DNA from: Thioalkalivibrio sp. XN8
GTDB taxonomy: Bacteria; Pseudomonadota; Gammaproteobacteria; Steroidobacterales; XN24
Reading direction: 5' to 3'
Assembly: GCF_011058255.1 (NCBI RefSeq)
Contig: NZ_JAALFH010000067.1
Span: 1 to 59,673, forward strand
Length of the DNA: 59,673 bases
Below, piece by piece: positions 52,844-59,673 of the stretch (position 1 is its first letter; each line of letters begins with the position of its first letter). The position numbers were made by a program, and so were the translations under genes. The notes below the pieces were generated by a model. The model was given only the letters and a program-made list of their open reading frames with translations, had not been told where the DNA came from and did no database searches.

Positions 52844-53629
52844 TCAGCGCGGCTCGTCGTCGTCGAATTCGAAGTCGAAGTCGTCCTCCAGCGGGACCTC
52901 GCCGCGAATCGAGAATTCCATGCGCTGGCGAAATGCCTCGCGGGTCAGAATGTAGGGATCGGGCGCCTCGTCCACCATGCGGTCGATGCGCAGCAGCTGG
53001 TGGCGCAGGTCGACGAACTGGAGGACCGTCAGCTTGTCGCGCACGCTGCGGTTGTTGTCCAGGTAATTCCACACGATGTCGGTCTGGAAACGCGCGTACC
53101 ACGCAAGTCCGGTGCGGGGCGTGTTCGGTCCCAGGACGGGCAGGACCAGGTAGGGCCCGGGGGGGATCCCCCATTTGCCGAAAGTCTGGTCGAAGCGCGC
53201 CGGCTTCTCCGCAATGCCGTTCATGCTGGCGGGGTCGAGCACCCCGGCCAGCCCGAAGGTCGAGTTCATCAGGAAGCGCCCCACCTGCCGGCCGGCTTCC
53301 CCCGGCTGGCCCTGCAGGACGTGGTTCAGCGCCCAGATGGGCGTCGAGAGATTGTCGAAAAAGTTCGTGACGCCGGTCTTTACCGGCTGCGGCGTGATCC
53401 GGTCGTAGCCGCGGGCCACCGGCCTGAGCACCCACCGGTCGAGCACCTCGTTGAAGGCGAAGACCTGGCGGTTGACCGGTTCGAAGGGGTCGAACTCCGA
53501 GCCCGGGTCGTCCGCGGTGCGGGTCGACGCGCAGCCGGAAGCAAGCAGCAGGGCGCAAACCGCCAGCAGGATGCGCAGCGCCGGCCGGGACCCAGGGCGC
53601 CGGCCAGCGCGGTGATGTTCTCCGGTCAC
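52844..53629 (-). CDS. mlaA: Outer-membrane lipoprotein MlaA (VacJ)
   Basis: 261 residues from GTG at 53629, which overlaps the bepA stop as GTGA and has AGGA upstream; longer starts are unlikely. The signal peptide ends in LLASGC with the lipidated Cys. The MlaA core is clear: DPFEPVNRQVFAFNEVLD, VTNFFDNLSTPIWALNHVLQG, and GPYLVLPVLGP. The C-terminus is unusually acidic (EDDFDFEFDDDEPR). MlaA removes surface-exposed phospholipids and passes them to MlaC. It converges on the mlaFEDCB operon, so all Mla parts lie together. Confidence 0.95.
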   Translation of the reverse strand: MTGEHHRAGRRPGSRPALRILLAVCALLLASGCASTRTADDPGSEFDPFEPVNRQVFAFNEVLDRWVLRPVARGYDRITPQPVKTGVTNFFDNLSTPIWALNHVLQGQPGEAGRQVGRFLMNSTFGLAGVLDPASMNGIAEKPARFDQTFGKWGIPPGPYLVLPVLGPNTPRTGLAWYARFQTDIVWNYLDNNRSVRDKLTVLQFVDLRHQLLRIDRMVDEAPDPYILTREAFRQRMEFSIRGEVPLEDDFDFEFDDDEPR

Positions 53630-55080
53630 TCGTTCTTTTCCTCTTCCACTCGCCTGGCTCCGCGGCCGGCCAGGAACGGCTCGAGTTCCGCCACGCGCGC
53701 CTCGAAGCGGGCCCGTTGCCATGGCTTCAGGCCGGGTTGCCGCAGGGCGAGGCGGAGCTTGTCGAGCGCCATGGCCAGGTCGCCCGTGAGCAGATGATAC
53801 TCGGACATGTAAAACAGTGCCTCTGCCGGCAGTCCTGCGGCGTCGGCCGCATTGGCGATCAGGCGGACCTGTGGCGGCGTCGGCCGCACGACGTTGAACA
53901 GGTCGAGCAGGACGGCGTGGGCGCGCTCGAAGTTCCGGGTACGCAGCAGCGCTTCGGCATAGCGCACGACCAGGGGGCGGTTGCGGGGGAAGAGGGCCAT
54001 GGCACGTTCGAATACCGCCAGGCCTTCGGCCTCGCGCCCCGCGAGGACCAGGGCCTCGCCCAGCGCCGAATGGAACACCACGACGTTCTCGTCAGTCTCC
54101 AGCAAGGGGGCGAAGGTGGCGACGGCTTCCTCGTACCGGCCGGCCCGCAGCAGCGCCAGGCCCAGGCCGTAGCGTTGCGCGGGATCTGCTGAGCCGCGCT
54201 CCAGCCGGGTTTCGAACAGCGCCACCGCCTGGTCTGCCGAGCGCGCGTTGATGACCTCCACGCGGGCTTTCATGAGACCGTAGCTGCGGCTCTCGTGAAC
54301 GGCCCGGGCCTCGGTTCGCTCGGCCCGGTCACGCGTCTCGGCAACGCGGTTGCTGGAGAGCGGGTGGGTTTGCAGGAACTCTGGCAGGCGGCTGCCGGGC
54401 ATGCCCGCCTGGCGCATCAGCACCTCGAAAAAGGACGGCATGCCCATGGGATCGAAGCCTGCCCGCGCCAGGTACTCGAGCCCGACCCGGTCCGCCTCGT
54501 ACTCGTTGGCGCGGGTGTAGTTGATCTGTTCCTGGATGGCGAGGCCCTGGGCGCTCATGATGGCGGCGGGGATTACGTCACCGCCGGCGCCCAGCATGAT
54601 CGCTGCAAGGATCGCGGCGGTGGCGAGAATGCTGGACTTGCCGGTCCCGGCGATGCGCCGCGCGATGTGCTGCTGGGTGACGTGGGCGATTTCGTGCGCC
54701 AGCACGCCCGCCAGCTCGCTCTCGCTGCGCGTGGCCTTGATCAGTCCCGAGTTGATGCCGATGTAGCCCCCGGGCAGGGCGAAGGCGTTGATCTCGTCCT
54801 CGTTCACCACGAAGAAGTGAAAGCTGTGCTCGCCGTCATGTGCATGGGGCGCGATGCGCTGGCCGAGGTCGGTGACGTACTCCGCGACCTCGGGATCCTC
54901 GAGCACATTGCCCTGCTCACGCATCTGCCTGAGGATCGTGCGCCCGATGCTCTCGGCCTGGCTGCGCGTGAATACCGTGTCGGCGGGACTGCCGATATCC
55001 GGCAGGTCCCAGCGCGGGTCGGCCCCTGCCGCAGTGGTCGCCAGGCAGGCGGTCAGCAGAATGAGCCAGCGTTGCAACAT
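53626..55080 (-). CDS. bepA: BepA-like periplasmic M48 metalloprotease with TPR domain
   Basis: 484 residues, signal peptide to about residue 20. Zinc-binding HEIAH at ~129-133 and the third ligand in NEYEADRVG. From about residue 270, TPR repeats fill the C-terminal half. BepA promotes LptD maturation and degrades stalled outer-membrane proteins. Overlap with the mlaA start links the two genes in one transcript. Confidence 0.95.
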   Translation of the reverse strand: MLQRWLILLTACLATTAAGADPRWDLPDIGSPADTVFTRSQAESIGRTILRQMREQGNVLEDPEVAEYVTDLGQRIAPHAHDGEHSFHFFVVNEDEINAFALPGGYIGINSGLIKATRSESELAGVLAHEIAHVTQQHIARRIAGTGKSSILATAAILAAIMLGAGGDVIPAAIMSAQGLAIQEQINYTRANEYEADRVGLEYLARAGFDPMGMPSFFEVLMRQAGMPGSRLPEFLQTHPLSSNRVAETRDRAERTEARAVHESRSYGLMKARVEVINARSADQAVALFETRLERGSADPAQRYGLGLALLRAGRYEEAVATFAPLLETDENVVVFHSALGEALVLAGREAEGLAVFERAMALFPRNRPLVVRYAEALLRTRNFERAHAVLLDLFNVVRPTPPQVRLIANAADAAGLPAEALFYMSEYHLLTGDLAMALDKLRLALRQPGLKPWQRARFEARVAELEPFLAGRGARRVEEEKNE

Positions 55081-55149
55081 CTCGGGTCCTGCGGGCGCGG
55101 GCGCCCATCGAAGCTTAAGACAGGCGCGCGCCGGGCGCGGTTCCCGGCC

Positions 55150-56559
55150 CTAGAGCGATTCTGAGGCAAAGTCCGCGAGCCGCGAGCGCTCGCCCCGCAG
55201 CAGGGTGACATGACCGGCATGCGGCCAGCCCCTAAAACGGTTGACCACGTAGGTCAGCCCCGAGGTGGTCTCCGTCAGGTACGGGGTATCGATCTGCGAG
55301 ACGTTGCCGAGGCAGACCATCTTGGTGCCCGGCCCGGCGCGCGTGATCAGTGCTTTCATCTGCTTCGGGGTCAGGTTCTGGGCCTCGTCGATGATGATGA
55401 AACGGTTGAGAAAAGTACGTCCGCGCATGAAATTCAGCGAGCGGATCTTGATCCGGCTCCGGAGCAGGTCCTGGGTGGCCGCGCGACCCCATTCGCCGCC
55501 GTCCTGGCTCTGGGTCAGGACCTCGAGGTTGTCCATCAGGGCGCCCATCCAGGGCTCCATTTTCTCTTCTTCGGTGCCGGGCAGGAAACCGATGTCCTCC
55601 CCGAGCGGCACCGTGACCCGGGTCATGATGATTTCCCGGAAGCGGCCCTTGTCCATGGTCTGGGCCAGGGCTGCCGCGAGCGTAAGCAGGGTCTTGCCGG
55701 TGCCGGCCGGGCCGAGGATGGTGACGAAGTCCACGTTGTCGGACATCAGCAGGTTGAGGGCGAAGTTCTGCTCGCGATTGCGGGCCGTGACGCCCCAGAC
55801 GTTGTTGCGCCCGCGGTAGTTCTGGGCGAGTTCGATGACGGCAGTGTTGCCGTCCACCTCCCGCACCACCGCCTCGAACTGGCTGTCGTCATCGAGGTAG
55901 ATGAACTCGTTCACCTGCCAGGAGGGTACGCGCGCGCCGGCGACGCGATAGAAGGTCCGGCCTTCTTCCTTCCAGGAATCCATCGACTTGCTGTGCGCGT
56001 CCCAGAAGTCGGGCGCCAGCGCGTCGGTGCCGGAGTACAGCAGGTCCGCGTCTTCCAGCGTGCGGTCGTTGAAGTAGTCTTCCGCGTGGACACCGAGAAT
56101 GGTGGCCTTGATGCGCAGATTGATGTCCTTCGAGACCAGCGTCACGCGCGCGTCGGGATGCGCCTCCTGCAGCATCAGGCAGTTCTCGAGAATCGAGTTG
56201 TCCGCCCGGCTGCCGGGCAGCGTGTCGGGCAACAGCGACTGGTTCGGCCGGGTCTGGAAGAACAGCCGTCCCGGGCGCCGGTTGCCGGCCCCGTTGAGCT
56301 TGTGCTCGCCGGGAATCTCGATGCCGTGATCGATGTGCTGCTTGTCGGCGCCGTGGATCAGCTGATCGATGAAGCGGCTGACCTGGCGCGCATTGCGTGC
56401 CGGCTCGGACATGCCCTTCTTGTTCGCGTCCAGCTCCTCGAGCACCACCATCGGCAGGTGGATGTCGTGCTCGTCGAAGCGGAACAGCGCTGCGGGGTCA
56501 TGCAGCAGTACGTTGGTGTCCAGCACGAAGACGCGCCGGGTCTCGTCCGGTCTGCTCAC
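55150..56559 (-). CDS. PIN-PhoH fusion ATPase (PhoH2/YlaK family)
   Basis: 469 residues from GTG at 56559, with AGGAG 6 bases upstream. The N-terminal PIN nuclease domain (VFVLDTNVLLHDP, later VTLVSKDINLRIKA) is joined to a PhoH ATPase domain (ILGPAGTGKTLLTLAAALAQ, FIIIDEAQNLTPKQMK). PhoH2 proteins are RNA helicase/ribonucleases. It is 69 bases upstream of bepA. Confidence 0.94.
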   Translation of the reverse strand: MSRPDETRRVFVLDTNVLLHDPAALFRFDEHDIHLPMVVLEELDANKKGMSEPARNARQVSRFIDQLIHGADKQHIDHGIEIPGEHKLNGAGNRRPGRLFFQTRPNQSLLPDTLPGSRADNSILENCLMLQEAHPDARVTLVSKDINLRIKATILGVHAEDYFNDRTLEDADLLYSGTDALAPDFWDAHSKSMDSWKEEGRTFYRVAGARVPSWQVNEFIYLDDDSQFEAVVREVDGNTAVIELAQNYRGRNNVWGVTARNREQNFALNLLMSDNVDFVTILGPAGTGKTLLTLAAALAQTMDKGRFREIIMTRVTVPLGEDIGFLPGTEEEKMEPWMGALMDNLEVLTQSQDGGEWGRAATQDLLRSRIKIRSLNFMRGRTFLNRFIIIDEAQNLTPKQMKALITRAGPGTKMVCLGNVSQIDTPYLTETTSGLTYVVNRFRGWPHAGHVTLLRGERSRLADFASESL

Positions 56560-56609
56560 CTGGGCTCCTGGCTCGGGCAAAAGGCTGGGTGGGAGAAGGA
56601 CAGCGTGGC

Positions 56610-57077
56610 TCAGGCCGACTTGACGGCTTCCAGCACGGCCTCGACGTGCCCGGGCACTTTGACCTTGCGCCACTCGCTACGCAGCACGCCCTGCTCGTCG
56701 ATGAGGAAGGTGCTGCGTTCCACGCCCATGTACTTGCGCCCGTACATGTTCTTTTCCTTCATCACGCCGAAGATGTTGCAGAGGGTCTCGTCCTCATCCG
56801 AGATCAGCTCGAAGGGGAACTCGTACTTGGCCTTGAACTTCTCGTGCGAGGCCACGCTGTCGCGGGACACTCCGACGATCTCGGCGCCGGCCTTCTGGAA
56901 GCTCTTGTAGTGGTCGCGAAAGCCCTGGCCTTCGGTCGTGCATCCCGGGGTGTCGTCCTTGGGATAGAAGTACAGCACCAGCTTGCGGCCCTTGAAGTCG
57001 GCGAGACCGAGTTTGCGGTCGCCGGTGGCGGGCAGCTTGAAGGCGGGTACTTTCTTGCCGATCTCGGCCTTGGCCAT
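56610..57077 (-). CDS. bcp: Thioredoxin-dependent peroxiredoxin Bcp/PrxQ, probably 1-Cys type
   Basis: 155 residues from the ATG at 57077, with GGAGG 8 bases upstream. The peroxidatic Cys is C46 in DDTPGCTTEG. The resolving Cys usual five residues later is replaced by Gln 51; one other Cys is in DETLCNIFG. It reduces hydroperoxides. 20 bases after gcvR. Confidence 0.94.
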   Translation of the reverse strand: MAKAEIGKKVPAFKLPATGDRKLGLADFKGRKLVLYFYPKDDTPGCTTEGQGFRDHYKSFQKAGAEIVGVSRDSVASHEKFKAKYEFPFELISDEDETLCNIFGVMKEKNMYGRKYMGVERSTFLIDEQGVLRSEWRKVKVPGHVEAVLEAVKSA

Positions 57078-57097
57078 GTCGTAGTTCCTCCGGAGGT

Positions 57098-57628
57098 TCA
57101 GCCCTTGACGGGCTCCATGATGGCGTCGAGGTTCAGGTGGTCGCAAAAGTCCATGAACTCGTCACGCAGGGCCGCGATCTGCAGGTTCCCCGGGATGTTC
57201 ACGGTCATCTGGACCGAGAACATCGGGGCCCCGGTATGCGCGGCGGAGTAGCTGCGGGTCGCCATCTCGGCGATATCGATCCCGCGGCTGGCCAGGAAGC
57301 TGGCCAGGTTGAAGACGATCCCCGGCTGGTCGAGGCAGACCACGTCGATGGCGTAGGGCAGCAGGTCGGTGCGTGGCGGCCGCTCCTCCGTCCGGCGCAT
57401 GGACAGCGCGAGGCCGGAGCTTTCCTCGACTTTCTTCAGCTCGGACTCGAGGCGCGCGAGGGTGTGCCAGCTGCCGCTCACGAGCAACAGCATGGCGAAC
57501 TCGGAGCCCAGGGCGATCATGCGGCTGTCGAGAATGTTGCCGCCGCAGTCGAGCACGGCGCGTGTGAGGTCGTGCACGACCCCGGAGCGGTCGCCGCCGA
57601 CCGCGGAGATGACAACCAGTTGCTTCAA
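57098..57628 (-). CDS. gcvR: ACT-domain regulator, GcvR-like
   Basis: 176 residues if TTG at 57628 is the start (KQLVVISAVGGDRSGVVHDL); a GTG at 57646 is an alternative. Two ACT domains are visible (residues ~3-75 and ~90-170: IDVVCLDQPGIVFNLASFLASRGIDI). GcvR antagonises GcvA in control of glycine cleavage; the same family may act differently here. It is paired with bcp, as in many gammaproteobacteria, and divergent from dapA. Confidence 0.88.
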   Translation of the reverse strand: MKQLVVISAVGGDRSGVVHDLTRAVLDCGGNILDSRMIALGSEFAMLLLVSGSWHTLARLESELKKVEESSGLALSMRRTEERPPRTDLLPYAIDVVCLDQPGIVFNLASFLASRGIDIAEMATRSYSAAHTGAPMFSVQMTVNIPGNLQIAALRDEFMDFCDHLNLDAIMEPVKG

Positions 57629-57797
57629 GGGCTGGGTTCCGGACACTGTGGGGATCTGGGGAGTGACAGGACGCCAGTGTAACCGCATCGCCCGTGGCTG
57701 CGAAGGCCGCCCCGGTCGACGTGGCGCTTGCCGCTGCGCAGGGTGGCCGATACCATCGTCGGCCATGTCAGCAGCGCCCAGAGCCGGGGGATAGTCG

Positions 57798-58682
57798 ATG
57801 TTCGGCGGCAGTATCGTGGCCATCGTGACGCCGATGCACGCGGACGGCGTCCTCGACCTGCCGGCGCTCGGCCGGCTGGTGGAGTGGCACGTCGAGGCCG
57901 GGACGGCCGCCGTGGTCGTGGCCGGGACCACCGGCGAATCCCCCTGCATCGCGCCGGACGAGCTCGACGCCATGCTCCGCGTGGCGCTGGAGGCCGCCGC
58001 GGGCCGGATCGGCGTGATCGCCGGCACGGGCAGCAATGCCACCGCGCACGCCATCGAGCTCACCCGGATCGCCGCGGCGGCGGGCGCCGGCGCGGCGCTG
58101 GTCGTCACGCCGTATTACAACAAGCCGACGCAGGAGGGGCTGTACCGCCACTACGAGGCGGTTGCCAGGGAGGGCGGGCTGCCGGTGATCCTGTACAACG
58201 TGCCGGGTCGCACCGCGGTCGACCTGTTGCCGGAGACCACCGCCCGCCTGGCCGAGGTCACCGGCGTGGTGGCGATCAAGGAAGCCGTGCCGGGCCCCGA
58301 ACGGGCGCGCCGGCTCCGGGCGCTGTGCGGGGACCGGCTGGACCTGCTGAGCGGCGACGACGCCACGGCCATGGACTTCCTGCTGGCCGGCGGCGATGGC
58401 GTCATCAGCGTGACCGCGAACGTGGCGCCGCGGCTGATGCACGGGATGGCGGAGGCCGCCTGCCACGACGAACCGCGCAAGGCAGCGGCCCTGAACGAGC
58501 GCCTGGCCGGGCTGCACCGGGCCCTGTTCGTCGAACCGAACCCGATCCCGGTAAAATGGGCGCTGACCAGGATGGGACTCATCGAGGCCGGGATCAGGTT
58601 GCCGCTGACGCCGCTGGATCCGGCCCATTACGACGAGGTGCGGGCTGCGATGCTGCGCGCCGGAGTGGAAATCAAGCCTTGA
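57798..58682 (+). CDS. dapA: 4-hydroxy-tetrahydrodipicolinate synthase
   Basis: 294 residues. Schiff-base lysine K161 (VVAIKEA) and Tyr 133 (LYNVPGRT) coincide with the E. coli numbering; GTTGES is the pyruvate-binding loop. It condenses pyruvate with aspartate semialdehyde in lysine and diaminopimelate synthesis. Its stop overlaps the next start as TTGA. Confidence 0.97.
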   Translation: MFGGSIVAIVTPMHADGVLDLPALGRLVEWHVEAGTAAVVVAGTTGESPCIAPDELDAMLRVALEAAAGRIGVIAGTGSNATAHAIELTRIAAAAGAGAALVVTPYYNKPTQEGLYRHYEAVAREGGLPVILYNVPGRTAVDLLPETTARLAEVTGVVAIKEAVPGPERARRLRALCGDRLDLLSGDDATAMDFLLAGGDGVISVTANVAPRLMHGMAEAACHDEPRKAAALNERLAGLHRALFVEPNPIPVKWALTRMGLIEAGIRLPLTPLDPAHYDEVRAAMLRAGVEIKP

Positions 58683-59350
58683 ACCTTACCGCCCGAGGCC
58701 TCGGCCTCACGCTCTTTTGCCTGGTGCTGGCCGGCTGTGCCACGCGTTCGGCCTGCGTGCCGGCGCCCTACATGGACGCGCGGTCGCGTGCGCCCCTGGC
58801 CATTCCGTCGGGCCTGGACACGCCTGAGCAGCGCGGGGCCCTGCGCGTGCCGGCTGCCGGCAGCATGGGCGGGCGGCTGGCGAATGATCCCGGCAACTGC
58901 ATCATCGAGCCGCCGTCGTTCCATGCCGCGATGAGCGCGTCGCCCGGGTCCGCATTGCCGCGCCAGAGCGGGGCGGGGGCAGGGGTCGCGCTGACGGGCA
59001 CCGAGGCCGAGGTCGCCGCCTTCATCGAGCGCTGGGCCGAGCTGTGGAGCCGGCGCGACGCGGACTCCTGGCTTGCGCTCTACATCCAGGACTATGCCGC
59101 AGTCGGCTATCCGGATGCGGCCGCATGGCGGGCCGAGCAGCGGCAGCGCTTCGAAATTCCGGCTTCGACCCGGGTCGACCTGGCGACGCTGGAAGTGGAG
59201 CAGGGCGCCGACAGCATGGTGCGGGCGCGGTTCGTGCAGCGCTTTGGCGTGGCGCCCGCCGAGCGCGCCGTGCGCAAGGAACTCGTGTTGTTCCCCTCCG
59301 ATGGCGGCAACTGGCTGATCATCGACGAGCGCGTCCTCGAAGTGCTCTAG
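58679..59350 (+). CDS. Lipoprotein with BamC-like N-terminus and NTF2/SnoaL-like C-terminal domain
   Basis: 223 residues, TTG start overlapping the dapA stop. The signal peptide ends in LAGC (lipidated Cys ~20). The next 40 residues (YMDARSRAPLAIPSGLDTP, then LRVPAAG) follow the PL-x-IP-x-GL...VP pattern of the unstructured BamC N-terminus, and bamC sits behind dapA in E. coli. From about residue 105 there is instead an NTF2/SnoaL-like domain (VAAFIERWAELWSRRDADSWLALY... GGNWLIIDERVLEVL) of the kind found at the end of some LD-transpeptidases. Function unknown; a BAM accessory role is only inference. Confidence 0.75.
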   Translation: MNLTARGLGLTLFCLVLAGCATRSACVPAPYMDARSRAPLAIPSGLDTPEQRGALRVPAAGSMGGRLANDPGNCIIEPPSFHAAMSASPGSALPRQSGAGAGVALTGTEAEVAAFIERWAELWSRRDADSWLALYIQDYAAVGYPDAAAWRAEQRQRFEIPASTRVDLATLEVEQGADSMVRARFVQRFGVAPAERAVRKELVLFPSDGGNWLIIDERVLEVL

Positions 59351-59373
59351 GCCTCGAACGGCCTCGACCTTCA

Positions 59374-59402
59374 TTGAATGCGGCAGCGCGGTGGGGTACA
59401 TT
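59374..59402 (+). promoter_or_regulatory. Sigma-70 promoter of tRNA-Ser
   Basis: TTGAAT (59374-59379), exactly 17 bases, then TACATT (59397-59402), followed by a GC-rich discriminator (TCCCGCCCCGC). The tRNA begins 38 bases after the -10. The design parallels that of the tRNA-Leu promoter. Confidence 0.5.
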
Positions 59403-59440
59403 TCCCGCCCCGCTCGGCCATGGGTCGTGCGGGACCGGAG

Positions 59441-59531
59441 GGAGAGGTGGCCGAGCGGTCGAAGGCGCTTGCTTGGAAAGCAAGTTTAGGGTAACCCCCT
59501 AACGCGGGTTCGAATCCCGCCCTCTCCGCCA
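59441..59531 (+). tRNA. tRNA-Ser (anticodon GGA)
   Basis: Acceptor GGAGAGG (59441-59447) pairs with CCTCTCC (59521-59527), then discriminator G and encoded CCA (59529-59531). Anticodon arm CTTGC-TTGGAAA-GCAAG places GGA at 59475-59477. Class II variable arm TTAGGGTAACCCCCTAA and T arm GCGGG-TTCGAAT-CCCGC are present. It reads UCC and UCU. Confidence 0.98.
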
Positions 59532-59673
59532 CTTACAGGTACTTCCTCACCTGGATTCGAACCCGCGTTAGTAATAAATCCCGGGTTCGAAGCCGAGGCC
59601 GCCAGGCCGAGGCGACGCCCGTCAGGGCGTCCCATCCCGCCCTCTCCGCCATTCAAGTCCCGGGTTCGAAGCC
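59532..59673. repeat. tRNA-Ser-derived direct and inverted repeats downstream of the tRNA
   Basis: The last 18 bases of tRNA-Ser with CCA (59514-59531) recur exactly at 59634-59651. The 19 bases of its variable/T arm (59499-59517) recur in inverted form at 59553-59571. TCCCGGGTTCGAAGCC occurs at 59579-59594 and again at 59658-59673, a 79-base offset, so a tandem unit seems to continue beyond the window. Hairpin GACGCCC-GTCA-GGGCGTC lies at 59614-59631. No gene is seen here. Confidence 0.75.

Noticed and set aside
53630-53722. Longer N-terminus for MlaA starting at 53722
   Set aside because: It would put 31 Arg/Gly-rich residues before the lipoprotein signal; the GTG at 53629 overlapping the bepA stop fits better.
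59532-59673. CRISPR array or integrated phage border at the tRNA-Ser end
   Set aside because: Repeat spacing is irregular, the repeated pieces are tRNA-derived, and no cas or integrase gene is in view.

Overview
The window is a dense, GC-rich (about two thirds G+C by eye) stretch of bacterial chromosome. Gene content and order mark it as gammaproteobacterial: mutL-miaA-hfq-hflX-hflK-hflC-DUF2065-purA, rnr-rlmB-rpsF-rpsR-DUF2232-rplI-dnaB-alr-radA and ffh-rpsP-rimM-trmD-rplS are all classical blocks. MutL carries a metal-dependent endonuclease motif, as in bacteria without MutH. The SUF operon has the sufR-BCDS-U-T layout seen in Xanthomonadales-like and Steroidobacter/Chromatiales-like lineages. 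I cannot name a genus. Almost everything is vertical housekeeping; no transposase, integrase, phage gene or CRISPR array was seen.

Layout. 1-6953 (+): end of mutL, tRNA modification, Hfq, the HflX GTPase, the HflKC protease-modulating complex and purA. 7001-9743 (-): a nitrite ammonification pair (nrfA and its NrfH-type tetraheme quinol dehydrogenase) with an unusual leader, and a small membrane protein. 9878-14684 (+): an accessory envelope/stress cluster (rhodanese, PPOX-like protein, BON lipoprotein, large MscS channel, outer-membrane barrel). 14741-14827 (-): tRNA-Leu(CAG). 14950-22653 (+): RNase R, rRNA methylation, ribosomal proteins, replicative helicase and alanine racemase. 22678-24219 (-): an FHA protein and a PP2C phosphatase. 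24438-25784 (+): radA. 25788-27894 (-): a CNNM/CorC protein and a cytochrome c assembly-like membrane protein. 28023-33310 (+): SRP, S16/L19 operon and SppA. 33338-35605 (-): kbl-tdh threonine degradation. 35689-42440 (+): an S4 RNA-binding protein, PutA, SdaA, a hemolysin-III protein and an alpha/beta hydrolase. 42449-49565 (-): a nine-gene SUF operon ending in a Rieske protein and SixA. 49730-52837 (+): mlaFEDCB. 52844-57628 (-): mlaA-bepA, PhoH-like ATPase, Bcp and GcvR. 57798-59350 (+): dapA and a lipoprotein. 59441-59531 (+): tRNA-Ser(GGA), followed to the window end by tRNA-derived repeats.

How the genes work together. The Mla genes with mlaA, BepA and the MscS/barrel pair point to envelope homeostasis. 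Kbl/Tdh, SdaA and PutA form an amino-acid catabolic block. The SUF operon is probably self-controlled through an Rrf2-type operator lying on its own promoter.

Most worth a second look: (1) direct and inverted copies of the tRNA-Ser 3' half downstream of the gene, resembling the rtT repeats of E. coli tyrT; (2) a proline-iminopeptidase-like protein whose nucleophile serine is glycine; (3) operator-like palindromes plus a terminator-like hairpin in front of nrfA; (4) the promoter/operator of the SUF operon and its Rieske-SixA tail; (5) a lipoprotein behind dapA that looks BamC-like at its N-terminus but ends in an NTF2-like domain.
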